Both the position numbers and the translations under genes were made by a program. From positions 496,001 through 560,000 of the forward strand of contig JAWRVZ010000274.1 in assembly GCA_037043235.1 (NCBI GenBank): a stretch of 64,000 bases of DNA, written 5' to 3'. Shown here piece by piece: positions 46,617 to 57,741 of this stretch. Numbering within the stretch: the first letter of the stretch is position 1; every line of letters starts with the position of its first letter. Source of the stretch: Rhodeus uyekii (taxonomy: Eukaryota; Chordata; Actinopteri; Cypriniformes; Acheilognathidae). Under the pieces are notes generated by a model, which saw only the letters and a list, made by a program, of their open reading frames with translations, ran no database searches and was not told the origin of the DNA.

Positions 46617-47840
46617 CTATAATATATACAGGGTTGCAGAGAGGTGTCCTTCTTGACAAAGAAGAATCCCGCACCTGCTGGTGATGAAGAGTGAGGCCGG
46701 TCTTGAGAGCATAACTGATATACTTGTCCATAGCCTCTCTTTCTGGACCAGACAGGGAATAAAGGTGACCCTGGGGCGGAGGAGTGCCTTGGAGGAGGTC
46801 AATAGCAAAGTCATACGGCCAGTGAGGAGGAAGAGAAGTAGCTCAGGACTTTCTGATGACCTGGCGAAGATTTGTGTACTCCGTGGGAACGCCAGTCAGA
46901 TCCGCAGCCTCAACCAGCAAAACAGGAGACACAGAGCCAGGAGAGGCAGTACCAAAACATGACGCCAAACAAGACAGACACCACGCCAGCACAGAATTTC
47001 CGGACAAATCAACATGAGGGCCATGTTACGGAATGTTACATGTTATGCACTTACGGAAGGGGTAGTATGGGTGATAGAGTAGATGAGTCAAACATCAAGG
47101 GACCAAACAGAAATGAGAACAGGTAGGGGCATGGCCAGAATACCACACTGAGCAGCAGCGGAAACATCCAGGAAGTTACCCTCGGCCCCAAAGATCTACC
47201 AGAGCAGAGCAGGAATTGGAAGAATCTCCAAACTGAAGAGTGACAGGTAACAGGGTGTGGGACGATGGGGAGTTTGCATAGGGAGAAGCGCCCACCAGAA
47301 TTCCCTGGTGAACTGATGGGCCTTGTCTTTTGAAGAGGCACTTAATTGCATAGTGTCCTGGTTTGCCACAGTATAGAGAGAAACCTCGGGAGAGGTGATG
47401 TTGTCTCTCCTGGGGTATGAGATGCAGACGACCAAATTGCATCGGCTCAGGGTCAGGTGGAGAAGATTGAGATGAGGTGTTAGCCTGGAGGAGGCTCTCC
47501 TCCACTCTCAGGGTTGAACAGGCAGCACAACGCTGGCATCGATGCAGGAGTTGATCCTCAACACAAAGGGCCAAGTCCATCAAGTTATCGAGATCCTGTG
47601 GCAACTCATGGATTGAAATCTCATTCTGAATCTCATCATCCAGGCCCTCCATGAACCTAGAGTGCAGAGCCCCCTCATTCCAGTCACAGGTTGCAACCAG
47701 GGTCTTAAACTGGATTGAAAAGTCTGTAACAGACCGACCACTCTGTGAAAGTCACACCAATTTGGAAGCTGCCTCATCTCCCTGGGCTGACCAGTCAAAC
47801 AGTTTTATCATCTCATAACAAAAGTCTTCAAAACATGAAC
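46617..47840 (-). pseudogene. Ty3/gypsy gag-pol fragment, unit 2
   Basis: Copy of 41,037-42,260 with one noticed substitution (47,510). It has the same zinc knuckle and damaged protease. Confidence 0.75.
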
Positions 47841-48289
47841 AAGATTGGGCTTGCTTCCAGCAAGCAAACTGGTCTGTAGCATAGCAACGAGGCTGGAGGG
47901 CAAAGACCAAGGAGCATTACGAAAGGAACGCCGGACAAGAATTGGGATCTACGTCATATGGTGGAGGGTTGTTGGCATGAGGCTCCTTGTGGAAAGCTGG
48001 TTGAACAGAAGGGTCTCTGAACTGACTGATGCAGTTCCCTTTCATGGGAACTTCGAGCTGCGTCAGAAAACGCTAGGGGAAACCCTTGACGTCAGTCACG
48101 TGAAGATGTGTACAACCAATGAGAGAATTACGCGTGTGAATGCAAGTCGCGGGAAGTGACGTCATGAACAGAGCATAAAAGCGCACCGGAACCCGGAAGT
48201 GACAGCTTTGAGTGTCTTCAGCGTGCGTGTGTCAGAGAGTTTGTGCTTGCGAGTTTCAAACCACCTTTTGGATTACGTGCGTTGTGATT

Positions 48290-49365
48290 ATGGCGGAACA
48301 GGCATTTACACCGTGTGTTTCTCCTTGTACCCGTTTCATCACGGGTAAGGACACACACAGTCAGTGCGTTGTCTGTCTGGGAGCGGAGCACGCTCGGTCA
48401 GTGCTTGAGGGCGGTGATTGTGAGAACTGCGAGAGGTTCTCATTGCGTACTCTCCGCTCCCGTCTGGCAGTATTTGCGGATACTAACCAGACTCGCGTTC
48501 TTCAAGGTTCTTCGCTCCCCAGCGCCGGGCAATACCTTTCTTCCAGGATCTCCATACTGAGGTATCGAGATCTTGGAAAAAGCCAGCTTCCGATAGGGTG
48601 CATACGTCGTCCAGTGCGATGTATGCTACTTTTACCGGAGCTCATCCCTATGGTTACGGAGGGATGCCGAAGGTGGACGAGGCTCTTGCGGGATACCTTG
48701 TGCCCCAGTCGGCATCCACTATCAAAGCCCCGGCGCTCCCCACCAAACCGTTGCGGGTTACGTCATCATTGGTGGGGAAAGCATATTCTGCCTCTAGTCA
48801 GGCTGCAGCGTGCCTGCACACCACGGCACTGCTGCAGGCCTACCAAGCAGATTTGCTGGGCGACCTCGATCAAGGTGGCGGTATTGGTCCCGAGGCAGTG
48901 GCAGAGCTGCGTCGGGCCATGGATTTGTCTCTCCGAGCCACTAGAGAAACGGCCTTCTCTGTCGGTCGCTCCATGGCAGCTCTGGTGGCTACGGAGAGGC
49001 ATTTATGTCTCAATCTTTCAGCCATAAAAGATAAGGACAAGTTTGTTTTGTTGGACGCCCCTCTGTCCCCTTCGGGCTTGTTCGGCGACGCCGTAAAAAG
49101 CGTTGTCGATAAGTTTCAGGAGGCTGCACGGCAGCAGGTGGCGTTCAGCAAAGTCCTTCCCCGCCACCCTTCACGTGAGCCCAATAGCCAAACACGGGCT
49201 CACAGTTCCTCATACAGGGCCTCACAGAAGGAGAGTGTTGCATCTCGTTTACCTCCCCCTAATAAAGGGAGGTCGGGACAACACTCTCGGGCCCAGCCTT
49301 CTGGTAAAAGGATGGATCTGAGGAACATCTTAAATGCCAAGAAGGCTACCTCTAAGCGTTCCTGA
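48290..49365 (+). pseudogene. DIRS Gag, one frameshift (unit 2)
   Basis: Copy of 42,710-43,785 with the same frame change. One substitution at 49,008 turns a Trp codon into Cys (RHLWLNL to RHLCLNL). The shared frameshift shows that the lesion predates the duplication. Confidence 0.78.
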
Positions 49366-50257
49366 CGCCAGAGGCAAGCCGCACCAAGGCGGTCATCTCC
49401 GTGTCCGGTTCCTGAGGGAGCCCGTCTCGGAGGCACTGCCCCCTCTGAGGAGGGTCCTAGAGCATTACACCAGTACGGTGTCCGGAAACCCCGGCCCTGT
49501 GGTGTCTCTGCTCGTATCAGAGATCAGTCTCGAGAGACTGATTCCCTTAGTAGAGTTCCAGGCCGCATGGTTGCGTCTGCCGGGCATCTCTCAATGGGTC
49601 CTGCGCATAGTAACCTCCGGGTACAAAATTCAATTCGGGGTTTCACCACCCCGTTTTATGGGGATCCTATCGTCCGCGGTAGGGCCCCAGCAGGCTCTGA
49701 TTATGGAACAGGAAGTAGACTCTCTGTTGGAGAAAGGGGCCATCGAGTATGTGCCCCTTACAGACAGACAGTCCGGTTTCTTCAGCCGGTACTTCATAGT
49801 TCCGAAGAAGGATGGAGGGTTGCGGCCCATTCTGGATTTGCGTCTTCTAAATCTTGCGTCTAAAATTCAAAATGTTGACGCTCAGGCAGATTGTGACGCA
49901 TATCAGGTCCGAGGACTGGTTCGTCACAATCGACCTAAAAGACGCATACTTCCACATCTCCATCCTTCCTCAGCACCGGAAGTTCCTACGGTTCGCCTTC
50001 GGGGGGAAGGCGTACCAGTATCGTGTACTTCCGTTCGGCCTATCGCTCTCACCCCGCACGTTCACGAAGGTCGTGGACGCTGCACTTGCTCCGTTGCGGT
50101 TACAAGGCATCCGTGTCCTCAATTATATAGACGATTGGCTAGTATTAGCCCAATCGTCTCAGTCAGCAGCACGTCATCGAGATGTCGTGCTCGCTCACAT
50201 GAAGGAGCTGGGGTTAAGGTTGAACACCAAGAAGAGTGTGCTTTCTCCTGCTCAGAG
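49334..50257 (+). pseudogene. DIRS reverse transcriptase, frameshifted and interrupted (unit 2)
   Basis: Copy of 43,754-44,677, with the same deletion near 49,850 and YIDD at 50,124-50,135. This is the copy directly joined to the full Ngaro-like insertion. The RT gene continues at 57,742. Confidence 0.85.
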
Positions 50258-50415
50258 AAATGATGTTTTACTAACAAAGTTCGGGAGGAGCACGTTCAAA
50301 TGATTAATACAATCAATACGTCATCAGCAATTACTCCTCATCCTATCAGCAGGAGAGGAAGTACGTATATATAGACACGTTTGACTCACCTACAGCTCTT
50401 TGACATTTTTCGGCA
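50258..50415 (+). repeat. A1 repeat (unit 2)
   Basis: 158 bp. It appears identical to A2 at 57,414-57,571. It contains a TATA-like TACGTATATATAG (about 50,362-50,374), so it may hold the promoter. Confidence 0.9.
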
Positions 50416-51636
50416 GCTCGACAGTTTACGGCATTGCGGCTCCGCCTTCTGGTCGCCATACACCCGAAATCGAGCTCCACTCGTTAGATGGATTCTCCAC
50501 GAAAACCTCCGGACCCAGTAGCAATCCTCATCCGCTCAACACCAAGCTAACTATATTATATCACCCTCAGCAATACATCACGGGTGCCAGACCAAACAAA
50601 CGGGTCCTAAGCAACAACAAGCAACGCACAGTAAGACTTGAGGCCGTTCTCGCCACCAAGTAAACATCCGTATCCAGCAGCTCTACATCGCCTTTTAATC
50701 GCTCCTGCCATTGAGAAAGGACAATAAAGCTGGTCGAGCTACAAGCTCAACTCTCAAGCAATGCCGCTTTCTTCCTGCTAGCCAGGCCGCCGCCGCTGCC
50801 GCGAGCCTCAGCAGACCGCGCTGCAGCTTCAGCTCACACTCTCTCTGTCCGTCAGCTCACACAAACAAGAGCAGCTGTAATCCTTCCCGGCGCTTTTATT
50901 TCTGCATCGCTAAATCACGAGCAGTTGTGCCCTCTCAATACTACCGTTCCGGGGAACCCACGTCTGAGATGTGATTGTTCTAAAGTAACGCGCTGCTTCC
51001 TCGCAACTCAAGCAGTAGCGCGCACCGAAGCCAGATCGCGCGCAGTACAGTCCGATCGCACGCGCCACTTCAGATCGCGCGCTCAGCCGCCCACACAAGA
51101 ATCAAGCACTCATTGCCAACGCTGCCTTGTTGTTTCAACTTAATCGGCTATTAAGTGGACTCGCTGAAAAGAAACCATATGCACTTTCTTTTTCAAAGTA
51201 ATTATTTGCCTTCACTGTTTCAATCCTTTAAGTCCATGATAAGCTTTATAAGTCTATGATATTTGGATGAACCCCTGCTCAGGGTTTATTCAAAACCAAT
51301 AAGTTTGTGAACTTCATAAACTTTGATATTTCGATTTCCAACAGGTAAGTTTGTTTTGAAATTAAATATGCAACATGCATCTGCCATAAATTCAACTGTC
51401 AATTTTATAATTGAAAGGTTTTACTTACGGAAATCAATGCTTTACAAACCATATTGATTGTTTTTTGTTGTTGTTTCTCGCGTGTATTTAGACGTCTGTA
51501 ACCAAAATAATTCAAGAGATTGAAACACTGAACAGCAACAAGCTTTGAGCGCTTTCTCTGGCTCAGCGCCAGCCAATGTGTTCAAATTTAGCAGGCGATC
51601 ATGTGATGCCCCGCCTTTCGCCACATTGTCCAAGAC
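50416..51636. other. Interior of the Ngaro-like element, first part (unit 2)
   Basis: Same as 44,836-46,056, with two noticed substitutions (50,523 and 51,440). No recognised protein. Confidence 0.4.
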
Positions 51637-52299
51637 CAGGGGCGGCCAACCCGCATGCGGCTCTTCGACTGCCCTTTCGCGGCTCATCCGGCCCGCTGAG
51701 ACCTTTTTGTCTACAAATCATAAATTTACATGTATCCTGCCAAGATCAGCCGCCGCTCACGTGGACACGATGTTTACCGAATTCAAATAGAGGCGCGCAG
51801 AAGCGCGTTCCCTTTCGAGAGTAGGAACGAGATGTTTAATGAAATGCATTTGGGAACTCCTCCCCTTCACGTCATTTCTGAAAATTTATGGATAACAGCA
51901 GTTGACAACTGGCCAATCGTAGCGCGATGCAGATCCGGCTGCCAGACAGTATAAATATCTTAAATAGCATTTCCTTCATACTTCTCTAAACGGAATAGGT
52001 TTAAATTCAGAGGTTACGATAGTAACCGGAGACGTTTTCCAACCGATCACTACATTACCAAGGCTGCTTACTTTTATACTTCCTGTCACCATCAATGAGA
52101 TGATATATCGTTTTCCCCGCATATATAATTCACAGACGCATTGTCTCTGCATGCTTGTTTAGCTCGTGGGGTGCCATATGTAAAACCTTTCTAATGTCAA
52201 AAACCCCATCAACAAATGCGAATTTAACAGTCTGTCATGCGGCTCTCCGCAGCCATGAGCTTATTTCGAGGCTCATGCTGAACAGGTTGGCCACCCCTG
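51637..52299. mobile_element. Non-autonomous hAT element, 663 bp
   Basis: Termini CAGGGGCGGCCAACC and the inverse GGTTGGCCACCCCTG. The 8-bp flanks are TCCAAGAC (51,629-51,636) and TCCAAGAT (52,300-52,307), seven of eight identical. Both features are typical of hAT. No transposase inside. Confidence 0.82.
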
Positions 52300-52307
52300 T
52301 CCAAGAT

Positions 52308-54189
52308 TGAGATGTACCAGTTTCACGATAAACTCTTCCTCTCAAGTTCCTTCACTGTATCCCACTGTCGAAAGGAGCTCACGCACTCAACAAGCACTGC
52401 AACCGAGCCTCCAACAACACCACGCGGTCGCCAGCTCTTCCGCTCCGTTGTCGCACCCTATGACGCCGAGGCTTGCCTTCACCTCCACCATCAAGACATC
52501 CACCTTCTTTTTGCCCAACTTCCTACGACACCTCAGCACTCGTATCAATAGTAAAGGAGGACGACCAAAGCAAATTAACTAGAATAGGTCTCGCTCCAGT
52601 CAGCCGTACCATCTCCAAATCAACTCTACCTTCAAAATGTCTCAAACATACGTTCCTCTTCGCCCCTGGCCTTTCCCACCTAATTCTCTCCACCATGCTA
52701 ATTCTCCTTTCATCCCGTTCTCTGCTATGCCATTCCACAAACACTGCTGCTTAGAACCACCTCTGTCGCCAACAACAGTTGAACGCAAATCCCAACTGAA
52801 GTTAAGGCTGCTGCCACCAGAGGTGGACCTATTTCCAACCAGTACATCAATACTCAGAGTTGATATTTATCGACGCTAAACGTTCATTCTTCAAGCTTTC
52901 GCTTCAAACCACTCCCTCGGAGGATTACATGTGGAGTGGAAAAGTTCAAGACTTTCCACTCCACATGTGGTCTGCTCCTCACGGTCTCTACCCACTACCA
53001 CCGACTCGTATTGCATTCCAATAACACCAAGAACTTCCAAGCCAGCTTCACCATGGGTTACCTAGGCGAAATCTACTTCTCACTACCGAAACCTAATCCT
53101 CTGCTCATCAAAGGTTTATCAAGAACGCAACCCACCAGCTCAGACACCAGACAATCAATCATGTTGGAAATCCGTACCCCTACTCTCCGCCAAGGATTCT
53201 ACCCAAATGTCGTCCGACCACTCAACGCCATGGTCGAGCCATATAGATTCCAGTTCCTCTGATTCTATCACATCCAACCTTAATCCAAATCCGTCCATAT
53301 TCTGACTCGTCAGCGCCGCACAACGAAAGTAAGAGAGACCAAACTGTAAGGCTTTTACTCCAACAGCAACAATCCTTCGTTGCCAACCTTCATTTAAGAG
53401 ATCAGGCCAAACTCCCATCCGACCCACTCTTCACAGAAGACTTAAATCACCCCACCACATGCCGCGTCCCAAAACCTGCAGATCCAAGCACTGGGCCGCA
53501 GGTCATCGGAAGCTTCAGGAGTTACATTCGATCAAATCAGTCTCTCCAGAAATGGCTTTCACCGCCACAAGAGACAACAGAAGTCGAGGAAATGGACAAT
53601 CCCCATCATCCAACTCGCGATTAGTTCAGAGGAAGTTCTCCTTTTCCGCAGTAGTGATGCACCTCCACACTCCCGCATGAGCTCAGTTCAAATGGAAATT
53701 TATTCCACTGCCGCCTCCATTGCCGCAGCAATGATGTTCCCCCACACTCCCGCAGGAGTCAGCAAAGGGGGAAGTTTCCCACTGCCGCAGCAGTGAAGCC
53801 ACGTTCACACTGGCTTGGTTACCTCAGATGCTCATGACTCACCATCACATCCACTCAGCCTACTTTCATTTCAGAAACTCGCAGGCTAAACTCCCATCCG
53901 TCCCACTCTCTATAGACGATTCCACCCCATTACAAATTCCGGTTCCAAACTTCTTAAAGCTACGCTACCCCAAACCGGATTCCCAACAGACCATTCATCC
54001 AGCCATCCTTTTCGCATAGGTGCAGCAACCACGGCCGTGCAAAGGCCTTTCCCAACAGTAAATACAAGCATTGCGCCGCTGGTCTCCAGAAGCGTTCAAG
54101 AGCCACATCAGACCAAACAGACCGCACATTCAAACAAGGTCTTCTGTTAAGCATCAGCTCCTCCCCACTTACAACTTCATGGCCACTGC
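52308..54189. other. Interior of the Ngaro-like element, unrecognised
   Basis: C-rich on the plus strand, with many short Pro/Ser/His-rich open frames (the longest is 108 codons at 52,936-53,262). None carries a domain that I recognise. A decayed Gag is possible, judging from position and composition, but cannot be shown. A 16-base inverted pair TCCACATGTGGAGTGGAAAA/CTTTCCACTCCACATGTGG-type lies near 52,926-52,970. Scattered single copies of the first minisatellite unit begin near 53,660. Confidence 0.35.
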
Positions 54190-55920
54190 TTTCCATTGCC
54201 GCAGCAGTGACGCTCCCGCAGGAGCAAGCTCTCTCTAACTCTCACTGCCACAGCAGTGACGCTCCCGCAGGAACAAGCACTCGCTAACTTCCACTGCCGC
54301 AGCAGTGACGCTCCCCCAGGAGCCAGCTTCTAATTGCATATGATATAAATTCAACTGTCAATTCATAATTGAAAGGTTTCTTATGCTTTTACAAACCATA
54401 CTGATTTTGTTTTTTCTTGAGTGTATTTAGACGTCTGTAACCAAAGTAATTTCAAGACTCCCTTTAAGTCTGTGATAAGCGTTAAAAGTCTATAATACTT
54501 GGATGAACCCCTGCTCTGGGTTTATCCAAAGCCAATAAGTTTGTGAACTTTCACAAACTTTGATATTCCGATCTTCGACAGGTAAGTTCGTTTTGTAATT
54601 AAATATGCAACATGCATCTGATATAAATTCAACTGTCAATTTATAATTGAAAGGTTTTACCCATGCTTTTCCAAACCATATTGATTTTGTTATTTCTTGA
54701 GTGTATTTAGACGTCTGTAACCAAAATAATTCCAAGAGACTACAACACTGAACAGAACTCCCACTGCCGCAGCAGCGACGCTCCCGCAGGAGCAAGCTCT
54801 CTCTATCTTCCAGCTCTCTCTAACTCCCACTGCCGCAGCAGTGACGCTCCCGCAGGAGCAAGCTTCTAATTTCCACTGCCGCAGCAGTGACGCTCCCGCA
54901 GGAGCAAGCTCTCTCTATCTTCCAGCTCTCTCTAACTTCCACTGCCGCAGCAGTGACGCTCCTGCAGGAGCAAGCTCTCTCTATCTTCCAGCTCTCTCTA
55001 ACTTCCACTGCCGCAGCAGTGACGCTCCCGCAGGAGCAAGCTTCTAATTTCCACTGCCGCAGCAGTGACTCTCCCGCAGCAGTGACGCTCCCGCAGGAGC
55101 AAGCTTCTAATTTCCACTGCCGCAGCAGTGACGCTCCCGCAGGAGCAAGCTCTCTCTATCTTCCAGCTCTCTCTAACTTCCACTGCCGCAGCAGTGACGC
55201 TCCCGCAGGAGCAAGCTTCTAACTTCCACTGCCGCAGCAGTGACGCTCCCGCAGGAGCAAGCTTCTAAATTCCACTGCCGCAGCAGTGACGCTCCCGCAG
55301 GAGCAAGCTTTTAATTCCACTGCCGCAGCAGTGACGCTCCCGCAGGAGCAAGCTTCTAATTCCACTGCCGCAGCAGTGACGCTCCCGCAGGAGCAAGCTC
55401 TCTCTAAACCTCCACTGCCGCAGCAGTGACGCTCCCGCAGGAGCAAGCTCTCTCTAAACCTCCACTGCCGCAGCAGTGACGCTCCCGCAGGAGCAAGCCT
55501 CTAATTTCCACTGCCGCAGCAGTGACGCTCCCGCAGGAGCAAGCTTCTAATTTCCACTGCCGCAGCAGTGACGCTCCCGCAGGAGCAAGCTTCTAATTCC
55601 ACTGCCGCAGCAGTGACGCTCCCGCAGGAGCAAGCTCTCTCTAAACCTCCAATGCCGCAGCAGTGACGCTCCCGCAGGAGCAAGCTCTCTCTAAACCTCC
55701 ACTGCCGCAGCAGTGACGCTCCCGCAGGAGCAAGCCTCTAATTTCCACTGCCGCAGCAGTGACGCTCCCGCAGGAGCAAGCCTCTAATTTCCACTGCCGC
55801 AGCAGTGACGCTCCCGCAGGAGCAAGCTTCTAATTTCCACTGCCGCAGCAGTGACGCTCCCGCAGGAGCAAGCTTCTAATTTCCACTGCCGCAGCAGTGA
55901 TGCTCCCGCAGGAGTTTCAG
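54190..55920. repeat. Minisatellite 1, about 26 units with paired hairpins
   Basis: Core unit CTGCCGCAGCAGTGACGCTC followed by CCGCAGGAGCAAGC, with unit length usually about 44-50 bp and up to about 70. Three units are at 54,190-54,335 and about 23 at 54,762-55,920. Each core holds two inverted repeats with the same loop: CTGC-CGCA-GCAG and GCTCC-CGCA-GGAGC. The linkers vary (CTTCTAATTTCCA or CTCTCTCTATCTTCCAGCTC). No protein is credible. Confidence 0.93.
54336..54761. repeat. Interruption in minisatellite 1, related to 51,221-51,540
   Basis: Contains two partial copies of a block with ATAAATTCAACTGTCAAT, TATTTAGACGTCTGTAACC and a splice-donor-like GACAGGTAAGT between them. The same block occurs once at 51,221-51,540 (and 45,640-45,960). 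The element has therefore been rearranged internally. Confidence 0.75.
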
Positions 55921-55989
55921 TTACAGGATTGATGTGCTTTCTTACCCCCAAGGGAGCCAATCTTTCAAACCAGTTCCACCACCACAGCA

Positions 55990-57020
55990 GCGACGTACCT
56001 CTTTGGTCCTGCGGCGGAGGGGCTTTTCGCTGCAGTGGTAGCGACGTGCCTCCTGCTGTCGCCGGGGCCCCGAGGGGTTTTCTCCTGCTGCGATGCTGAC
56101 GTGCCTCCTGCCGCTTCAAGGGCCCAGAGGGGCTTTCCCCTGCTACGACGCTGACGTGCCTCCTGCCGCTGCAGGGGCCCAGAGGGGTTTCCCCTGCTAC
56201 GACGTTGACGTGCCTCCTGCCGCTGAAAGGGCTCAGAGGGGCTTTCCCCTGCTACGATGCTGACGTACTTCCTGCCGCTGCAGGGGCCCAGAGGGGTTTC
56301 CCCTGCTGTGACGTTGACGTGCCTCCTGCCGCTGTGGGGGCCCCGAGGGGTTTCCACTGCTACGGTAGTGACGTGCCTCCTGCACCCACAGCGGCCCCGA
56401 GGGGTTTCCACCGTCACAGCGGCGACGTGCCTCCTGCTCCTGCAGCAGCCCCGAGGGGTTTCCACCGTCACGGCAGCGACGTGCCCCCTGCTCCCACAGC
56501 GGCCCCGAGGGGTTTCCACCGTCACAGCGGCGACGTGCCTCCTGCTCCTGCAGCAGCCCCGAGGGGTTTCCACCGTCGCAGCGGCAAAGTGCCTCCTGCT
56601 CCCGCGACAGCCCCGAGGGGTTTCCACTGCCACGGCAGCGACATGCCTCCCGCAGCGACCACGGAGGTTTCCACCACCGCGGCAGCGATGCACCACCTTG
56701 GTCCTGCAGCGGCCCCGAGGGGTTTCCCCTGCTGCAACAGCGATGTGCCTCCTGCCACTGCGGGGGCCAGAGGGGTTTCCCCTGCTAAGACGTTGACGTG
56801 CCTCCTGCTGCTGTGAGGGCCCCGTGGGGTTTCCACTGCTACGGCAGCGATGTGCCTCCTGCTCCCACAGCGGCCCCGAGGGGTTTCCACCGTCACGGCG
56901 GCGATGTACCTCCTGCCTCCCGCAGCGGCCCCGAGGGGTTTCCACTGTCGCAGCGGCGACGTACCTCCTGCCTCCCGCAGCGACCACGGGGGTTTCCCCT
57001 GCCGCGGTGGCTTCATACCT
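55990..57020. repeat. Minisatellite 2, about 20 units, main period 54 bp
   Basis: Core GGCCCCGAGGGGTTTCCACC with GACGTGCCTCCTGC. Units in the best-ordered part (56,390-56,640) are 54 bp, a multiple of three, so several frames stay open on both strands (203 and 179 codons plus, 367 codons minus). On the plus strand the 18-residue period is APRGFHRHSGDVPPAPAA. CCCC-GA-GGGG gives each unit a short inverted repeat. No known protein family was recognised. Confidence 0.9.
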
Positions 57021-57299
57021 CCTTTCTCCTATGGCAGCCAGGGGAGTAGTTTCAGAGGTACCCCTCATACTCCCAGAAACATATTACACCCAATTCTCTT
57101 TCTGGCAACAAATTGAAATACAAACACATATCCAATGCTAAAGCCATATCATCCCCTCCGCACCTCAAGCCCTCTACAGCAACATTCATCTGCCCTCCCG
57201 AACTCACAATCTACCCCCCCCCCCCCCCAGCTGTAACCTTGCAATTCTTTGGGGGGTCATCAAAATCTATAGCGGCTGTCCGACTAGGTTGCAATTTTT

Positions 57300-57413
57300 G
57301 GGGGAGTGCTCCAGGTTCGGGCTAACACCGAGCTCGGAGCCCTCTCCTCGGACAGCTCGCCAAATACGCTTACCATCCATTGCTCCTGAATCATTCGTAA
57401 GTGTGAACTCGTG
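57300..57413 (+). repeat. B1 repeat
   Basis: 114 bp, GGGGGAGTGCTCCAGGTTCG ... AAGTGTGAACTCGTG. It matches B2 at 57,628-57,741 with one substitution noticed, and joins A2 directly. Confidence 0.9.
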
Positions 57414-57741
57414 AAATGATGTTTTACTAACAAAGTTCGGGAGGAGCACGTTCAAATGATTAATACAATCAATACGTCATCAGCAATTACTCCTCATCCT
57501 ATCAGCAGGAGAGGAAGTACGTATATATAGACACGTTTGACTCACCTACAGCTCTTTGACATTTTTCGGCATCCCTCCACCACCCCAACTCCTCACACTT
57601 AATTGTTCCTATCAAAGTCAGGATACGGGGGGAGTGCTCCAGGTTCGGGCTAACACCAAGCTCGGAGCCCTCTCCTCGGACAGCTCGCCAAATACGCTTA
57701 CCATCCATTGCTCCTGAATCATTCGTAAGTGTGAACTCGTG
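57414..57741 (+). repeat. A2-spacer-B2 repeat unit
   Basis: A2 is 57,414-57,571, a 56-bp intervening part follows, and B2 is 57,628-57,741. The whole 328-bp unit is present as a diverged solo copy at 9,939-10,265. Confidence 0.9.

Larger units (their letters stand above)
46131..51700. repeat. Large tandem duplication, unit 2 (5,570 bp)
   Basis: Second copy of 40,551-46,120 in the same orientation. It carries the right half of mariner copy II (to about 46,516), the gypsy fragment, DIRS B left end, gag and RT, A1 and the interior start. At its right end the hAT element continues in full. A ten-base spacer (46,121-46,130), part of which (ACCTTT) resembles the hAT continuation, joins the units. 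Confidence 0.95.

Noticed and set aside
54190..55920. CRISPR-like pattern of conserved repeats with variable spacers
   Set aside because: The genome is vertebrate. The spacers are short variants of one another, no cas genes exist, and unit lengths vary. It is a minisatellite.
55965..57068. 367-codon minus-strand frame
   Set aside because: It is produced by the 54-bp period of the minisatellite, has low-complexity composition and no recognised domain.
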